Shown: positions 60,716 to 64,000 of the stretch, in pieces
How positions within the stretch are numbered: the first letter of the stretch is position 1
Layout of the letters: every line of letters begins with the position of its first letter
Source of the DNA: Cupriavidus sp. WGlv3
Lineage (GTDB): Bacteria; Pseudomonadota; Gammaproteobacteria; Burkholderiales; Burkholderiaceae
Direction of reading: 5' to 3'
Length of the DNA stretch: 64,000 bases
Assembly: GCF_023952475.1 (NCBI RefSeq)
Contig: NZ_JALHRX010000018.1
Coordinates: 48,422 to 112,421 of the forward strand
The notes under the pieces: generated by a model
What the model was told of the DNA's origin: nothing
What the model saw: the letters and a program-made list of their open reading frames with translations, nothing else
The model's database searches: none
Position numbers and translations under genes: made by a program

Positions 60716-62146
60716 ATGAACAGAGTGCTGAACTACATCAACGGAAACGAAGTGCCGCCGTCGACCGGCCGGTATATCGAGAAGACAGACCCGCGCACTG
60801 GCATCGCGCTGTCCGAGGTGGCGGATAGCGGCAAGCCAGATGTCGACGCCGCCGTTGCCGCGGCGACGGCAGCGCTGCCGGCCTGGCGTGCGATGCGACC
60901 CGCCGAGCGCGGCCGCATCCTGGTCGAGATCGGCCGTGCGGTGCGCAACAGCATCGACACGCTGGGCGGCATCGAAAGCGCGGAGACCGGCAAGCCGGGG
61001 CGGGAGATGTCGCAACTGATGGCCCTGATCGCGCAGTACTTCGAGTACTACGGTGGCATCGTCAATGCGATGGACGGTGAAGTGATCAACGCCGGACCGG
61101 ACTATCATGTCTACACGCGACGCGATCCGTTCGGCGTGATCGGCGTGATCCTCCCCTGGAATGCACCGTTGCATCAGGCCGCCCGCGCCATCGCGCCCGC
61201 GCTTGCCACTGGCAACGCGGTCGTTGCCAAGCCATCGGAATTCACTTCCGGTTCGCTGATTGCCTTCGCGAAGCTGGCTGAAGCGGCCGGATTGCCGCCT
61301 GGTGTCCTGAACGTCGTGGTCGGGACCGGGCCAGCGCTCGGACCAGCAATGGCCGGACATCGCGACATGCGCAAGATTTCATTCACGGGCAGCACGCGCG
61401 CGGGCCGGGAGCTGGGCAGGATCGCCGCTGACCGCATCCTGCCGCTGACGCTCGAGCTGGGCGGAAAATCGGCCAATATTGTCTTCGCGGACGCCGATCT
61501 GGATGCCGCGGCAAAGGGATGCACCACGGCCTTCACCTGGAATGGCGGACAGTGGTGCGCGGCAGGCACGCGCTTGCTGGTCCAGTCGTCGGTCCACGAC
61601 GCCTTTGTCGACAAGCTGCTGGCTGCGGTCGCTGGTGTGCGCGTTGGGGCCGACTCCGAAGCGTCCTATGGACCCATGACCACCCGCGCCCAGTTCGACA
61701 AGGTCCAGCAAAGCTTTGACCTGGCACACCGCCTCGGGCTTGTACCGGCCGTTGGCGGCCGCATGGCGCAGGCACCGAAAGCCGGGGAGGGCTGGTTCAT
61801 CGAGCCGACCGTTTACCTGGGTGTCACCAATGACATGGAGATTGCGCGTGAAGAAATCTTTGGACCTGTACTCTGTGTCATCAGGTTCGAGGACGAGGCG
61901 GACGCCATCCACATTGCAAACGACTCCGACTATGGGCTGGCTGCCGGTATCTGGAGCCGCGACATCGGTCGCGTCCATCGCGTCGCCGCTGCCCTTGACG
62001 CCGGCCGGATCGTCGTGAACGAGTACAGTGGCGGCTTCGTGCAGACCCCATGTGGCGGCTTCAAGCAGAGCGGCTATGGGCGCGAACAGGGCATGGAGGC
62101 GCTTGCGCACTATACGCAGTTGAAGTCGGTAATCGTTCGGCTGTAG
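60716..62146 (+). CDS. NAD(P)-dependent aldehyde dehydrogenase
   Basis: 476 residues. The family residues are intact: Asn in LPWNAPLHQAAR, GSTRAGRELG, Glu in LTLELGGKSANIVF, nucleophile Cys in NGGQWCAAGTRLL, and EEIFGPVL. It oxidises an aldehyde to the acid and is downstream of the beta-hydroxyacid dehydrogenase in one operon. Convergent with the enolase-superfamily gene. Confidence 0.94.
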   Translation: MNRVLNYINGNEVPPSTGRYIEKTDPRTGIALSEVADSGKPDVDAAVAAATAALPAWRAMRPAERGRILVEIGRAVRNSIDTLGGIESAETGKPGREMSQLMALIAQYFEYYGGIVNAMDGEVINAGPDYHVYTRRDPFGVIGVILPWNAPLHQAARAIAPALATGNAVVAKPSEFTSGSLIAFAKLAEAAGLPPGVLNVVVGTGPALGPAMAGHRDMRKISFTGSTRAGRELGRIAADRILPLTLELGGKSANIVFADADLDAAAKGCTTAFTWNGGQWCAAGTRLLVQSSVHDAFVDKLLAAVAGVRVGADSEASYGPMTTRAQFDKVQQSFDLAHRLGLVPAVGGRMAQAPKAGEGWFIEPTVYLGVTNDMEIAREEIFGPVLCVIRFEDEADAIHIANDSDYGLAAGIWSRDIGRVHRVAAALDAGRIVVNEYSGGFVQTPCGGFKQSGYGREQGMEALAHYTQLKSVIVRL

Positions 62147-62194
62147 TGTCTTTGAGGATGGGGGTCTCGGACAGACGGACCCTGCTCGACAGCG

Positions 62195-63292
62195 TTAGTC
62201 GTACTGAAACCGCCTCACCGCGCTCTCGTCCCACTCGATGCCTGATCCGGGCCTGTCCGGCACCACCAGTTGTCCATCTGCAAGCGCAAAGGGCTCCTTC
62301 AGCACGGGATAGGCCCAGTCCTGCCATTCCAGCCAGTGCGCTGTTTCGGTGATGCGCATCAGGTGTGCGCAGACTTCCGGATACAGATGCGTGGAGACAG
62401 GGATTCCCGCCGCCGAAGCGATCGGCGCAGACCGCAGCCACCCCGACACGCCGCCGATCCGCATCATGTCCAGCATGACGCAGTCACACGCCTCGGCCAG
62501 CACTGCCTTTAATAACTCGCGCGGGCCATAGAAGTTCTCGCCTAGCTGGATCGGCGTCTTGATCTCGCGGGCCAGTTGCGCATGACCGCTGGTGTTGTTG
62601 TAGGCGAGGGGCTCCTCGAACCAGTACAGCCGCTCGTTGTCGAGGGCATGGCAGCGGCGCAGACCGTCATCAAGCGACAGGCCCTGGTTGAAGTCCACCA
62701 TTAGCTTGATCTCGTCGCCAGCCGCTTCGCGCACCGCGCGAAGGGCGTCGAGGTCGTCTTGCAGCTTTTCGCGGCCCAGTCGCAGCTTCAGAGCGCTGAA
62801 TGCTCCCTCTGCAACAAGCGAACTAGCTTCTTCGGCAAGGCCGTCCACGTGGCTCAACCACAGCCCGTTACTGTTGTACGCCTGCACGTTGCCCACTGTT
62901 CCGCCCAGCAATGCGGCGAGAGGCAGGCCTGCAGCCTTGGCGAGCGCATCCCACGCGGCCATGTCGAGCCCTGCGATGGCGATCATTGTGATGCCTTCGT
63001 AGCCCAGCAGATGCGTTGAACCTCTGGCATTCTGGAAGTCATCCAGCGGTGCGATCCTGCTACCGGCCCGTGACGCTGCAAGATCCTGGATCGCAGGCAC
63101 GATGTACCTCGGTGCCTGCATCAGATATGGCTCAAGATAACTGCGACCGACAATACCTTCCCGAGTGTAAAGGTCAACCAGGATCAGCGGCCACTGGTCG
63201 AATGCGCCGACCTTCGAAATGATGGGTCGCTTTAACGGAACGAGAACCGCACGGGCCTCAACGCTTTGGTAAGTGAGCGGTTCGAAACTCAT
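62195..63292 (-). CDS. enolase-superfamily enzyme (mandelate racemase/muconate cycloisomerase type)
   Basis: 365 residues. The metal ligands are Asp in MVDFNQG, Glu in WFEEPLAYNN and Glu in QLGENF; the base on strand 2 is in ALKLRLG (Lys-x-Arg rather than the common Lys-x-Lys), and a His in VSTHLYPE. It probably dehydrates, racemises or cycloisomerises a hydroxy acid. It is convergent with the aldehyde dehydrogenase gene and followed upstream by a MarR gene on the same strand. Confidence 0.9.
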   Translation of the reverse strand: MSFEPLTYQSVEARAVLVPLKRPIISKVGAFDQWPLILVDLYTREGIVGRSYLEPYLMQAPRYIVPAIQDLAASRAGSRIAPLDDFQNARGSTHLLGYEGITMIAIAGLDMAAWDALAKAAGLPLAALLGGTVGNVQAYNSNGLWLSHVDGLAEEASSLVAEGAFSALKLRLGREKLQDDLDALRAVREAAGDEIKLMVDFNQGLSLDDGLRRCHALDNERLYWFEEPLAYNNTSGHAQLAREIKTPIQLGENFYGPRELLKAVLAEACDCVMLDMMRIGGVSGWLRSAPIASAAGIPVSTHLYPEVCAHLMRITETAHWLEWQDWAYPVLKEPFALADGQLVVPDRPGSGIEWDESAVRRFQYD

Positions 63293-63347
63293 GGTGGCAC
63301 CTCACTGACGACCAGTACAACCCGCACGGCACCTGACAAAGAACCTC

Positions 63348-63761
63348 CTATCGGAGTTCCTCCAGTCTGGCCAGCGCGTCGAACAGCACCGCAACGCCTT
63401 GGGCGCCGAGCGCATGCTCCACGCGTCGTTGCGCCTGCTGCCAGAGCGGAGCCGCCTGCTCCAACAGCCGGCACGCCCGCGGCGACAGCGATACGGTGTG
63501 CTCGCGCAGGTCGTTACCCCCTGACAGGCGGACCAAGCCCTGGCGCTGAAGCACGCCGACGTTGCGCCCGAGCGTGGAGCGGTCTAGCGCCATTTCCCGA
63601 GCCAGCTCGGTCAGGCTGGACGATCCTGTTCGCGCGATGGTCCGAAGCAGCGAAAACTGGGTGACCTTCAGGCCGAGGGGCTGCAGCGCGTCATCGTACA
63701 CGTCGGTAAGGGCGCGAGCTGCCCGGCGGATCCTGGTGCAGGCACAAGGCGTGTGGGTCAT
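63348..63761 (-). CDS. MarR-family transcriptional regulator
   Basis: 137 residues. MTHTPCACTRIRRAARALTDVYD starts a common MarR subgroup with two early Cys; the winged HTH is LTELAREMALDRSTLGRNVGVLQRQGLVR. ATG 63761 was chosen as the homology start; the open frame continues upstream into a transposase relic. A 12-bp palindrome GGGTATATACCC lies 9 bp upstream and is a likely autoregulatory site. It probably controls the enolase-superfamily gene 55 bp downstream. Confidence 0.9.
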   Translation of the reverse strand: MTHTPCACTRIRRAARALTDVYDDALQPLGLKVTQFSLLRTIARTGSSSLTELAREMALDRSTLGRNVGVLQRQGLVRLSGGNDLREHTVSLSPRACRLLEQAAPLWQQAQRRVEHALGAQGVAVLFDALARLEELR

Positions 63762-63770
63762 GTCGATTGC

Positions 63771-63782
63771 GGGTATATACCC
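63771..63782. promoter_or_regulatory. MarR operator candidate
   Basis: GGGTATATACCC is a perfect 12-bp palindrome 9 bp upstream of the MarR ATG, in the position expected for autorepression. Confidence 0.6.
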
Positions 63783-63830
63783 CAATATAGTTCGCGCCGC
63801 GGCGGTTGCAATCGGGAGGCAGCGACTGGT

Positions 63831-63977
63831 CGGGACGAACAACAACTGCATCAGTCGCCCGGTCTCGTCATCGACAAACACCACCAGCGTGCATGCCGGC
63901 GCCCGTTCCTCGAACCAGGCGTGGTCGGAGCCGTCGATCTGCACCAACTCGCCCAGGCAGGCGCGGGGGAGCCTAGG
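63831..63977 (-). pseudogene. ISNCY-type transposase relic
   Basis: The minus strand encodes LGELVQIDGSDHAWFEERAP and then CTLVVFVDDETGRLMQLLFV, the start of the integrase-core domain of ISNCY-family transposases, with its first catalytic Asp. A TAG at 63978-63980 closes the frame upstream, and homology stops at 63831. The fragment is in frame with the MarR gene, separated by 23 unrelated codons. It may continue beyond the window edge. Confidence 0.75.
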
Positions 63978-64000
63978 CTAGTGCACCCAGTTGGCGCACG

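Noticed and set aside
1..64000. CRISPR arrays, rRNA and tRNA genes
   Set aside because: No regularly spaced repeats or recognisable cloverleaf/rRNA sequence seen on reading; a covariance-model search would settle tRNAs.

Overview
The window is about 67% GC, tightly packed and rich in LysR regulators, Bug/TctC-type binding proteins and catabolic genes. Gene content and protein style point to a Burkholderiales bacterium of the Cupriavidus/Ralstonia lineage, probably a secondary chromosome or megaplasmid. That assignment is inference from style; no rRNA, tRNA or replication origin is present to anchor it.

Layout. 1-4.2 kb: a chemoreceptor cut by the window edge, an EAL-GGDEF c-di-GMP protein preceded by a textbook PHO box, and an orphan OmpR-type regulator. 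4.6-8.2 kb: cardiolipin synthase, a TetR regulator and three small stress-like genes, two of them near related 20-bp palindromes. 8.4-14.2 kb: an accessory module with a tyrosine integrase, a KfrA-like coiled-coil DNA-binding protein and a Xre/RES toxin-antitoxin pair. It abuts a 22-codon relic of an acyl-CoA synthetase and an SOS-boxed XPD/DinG-type helicase with a nuclease-like N-terminus. 14.3-16.4 kb: thioredoxin-like, VOC, LysR and cupin genes. 16.6-22.3 kb: a complete AaeAB/FUSC-type efflux operon with its divergent LysR. 22.4-28 kb: a secreted protein, a GNAT, a self-sufficient CYP116B-like P450-reductase-ferredoxin fusion with a Bug protein, and an IclR regulator.

28-39.6 kb holds a complete C-P lyase phosphonate system. 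phnGHIJKLM runs divergent to phnF-(2H phosphoesterase)-phnN, followed by phnCDE plus a GNAT. There are two PHO-box candidates and a PhnF operator candidate. phnP is absent, and the DUF1045 2H-phosphoesterase is the obvious candidate to replace it.

39.8-45.1 kb: a class C beta-lactamase, a DUF305 protein, a YVTN beta-propeller and a large lipoprotein. 45.6-54.8 kb: a Cache-domain histidine kinase and NarL-type regulator, then a Tat-exported PLP-enzyme lipoprotein, a RidA-family lipoprotein, a TcuA/TcuB-like oxidation pair, a TctC protein and a convergent LysR. Together these look like an envelope amine/carboxylate catabolic unit and are the most unusual set in the window. 55-64 kb: a DUF3422 membrane protein, a LysR, a tiny secreted repeat protein, and a catabolic cluster (MFS transporter, beta-hydroxyacid dehydrogenase, aldehyde dehydrogenase, enolase-superfamily enzyme, MarR regulator). 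It ends in a truncated ISNCY-type transposase relic.
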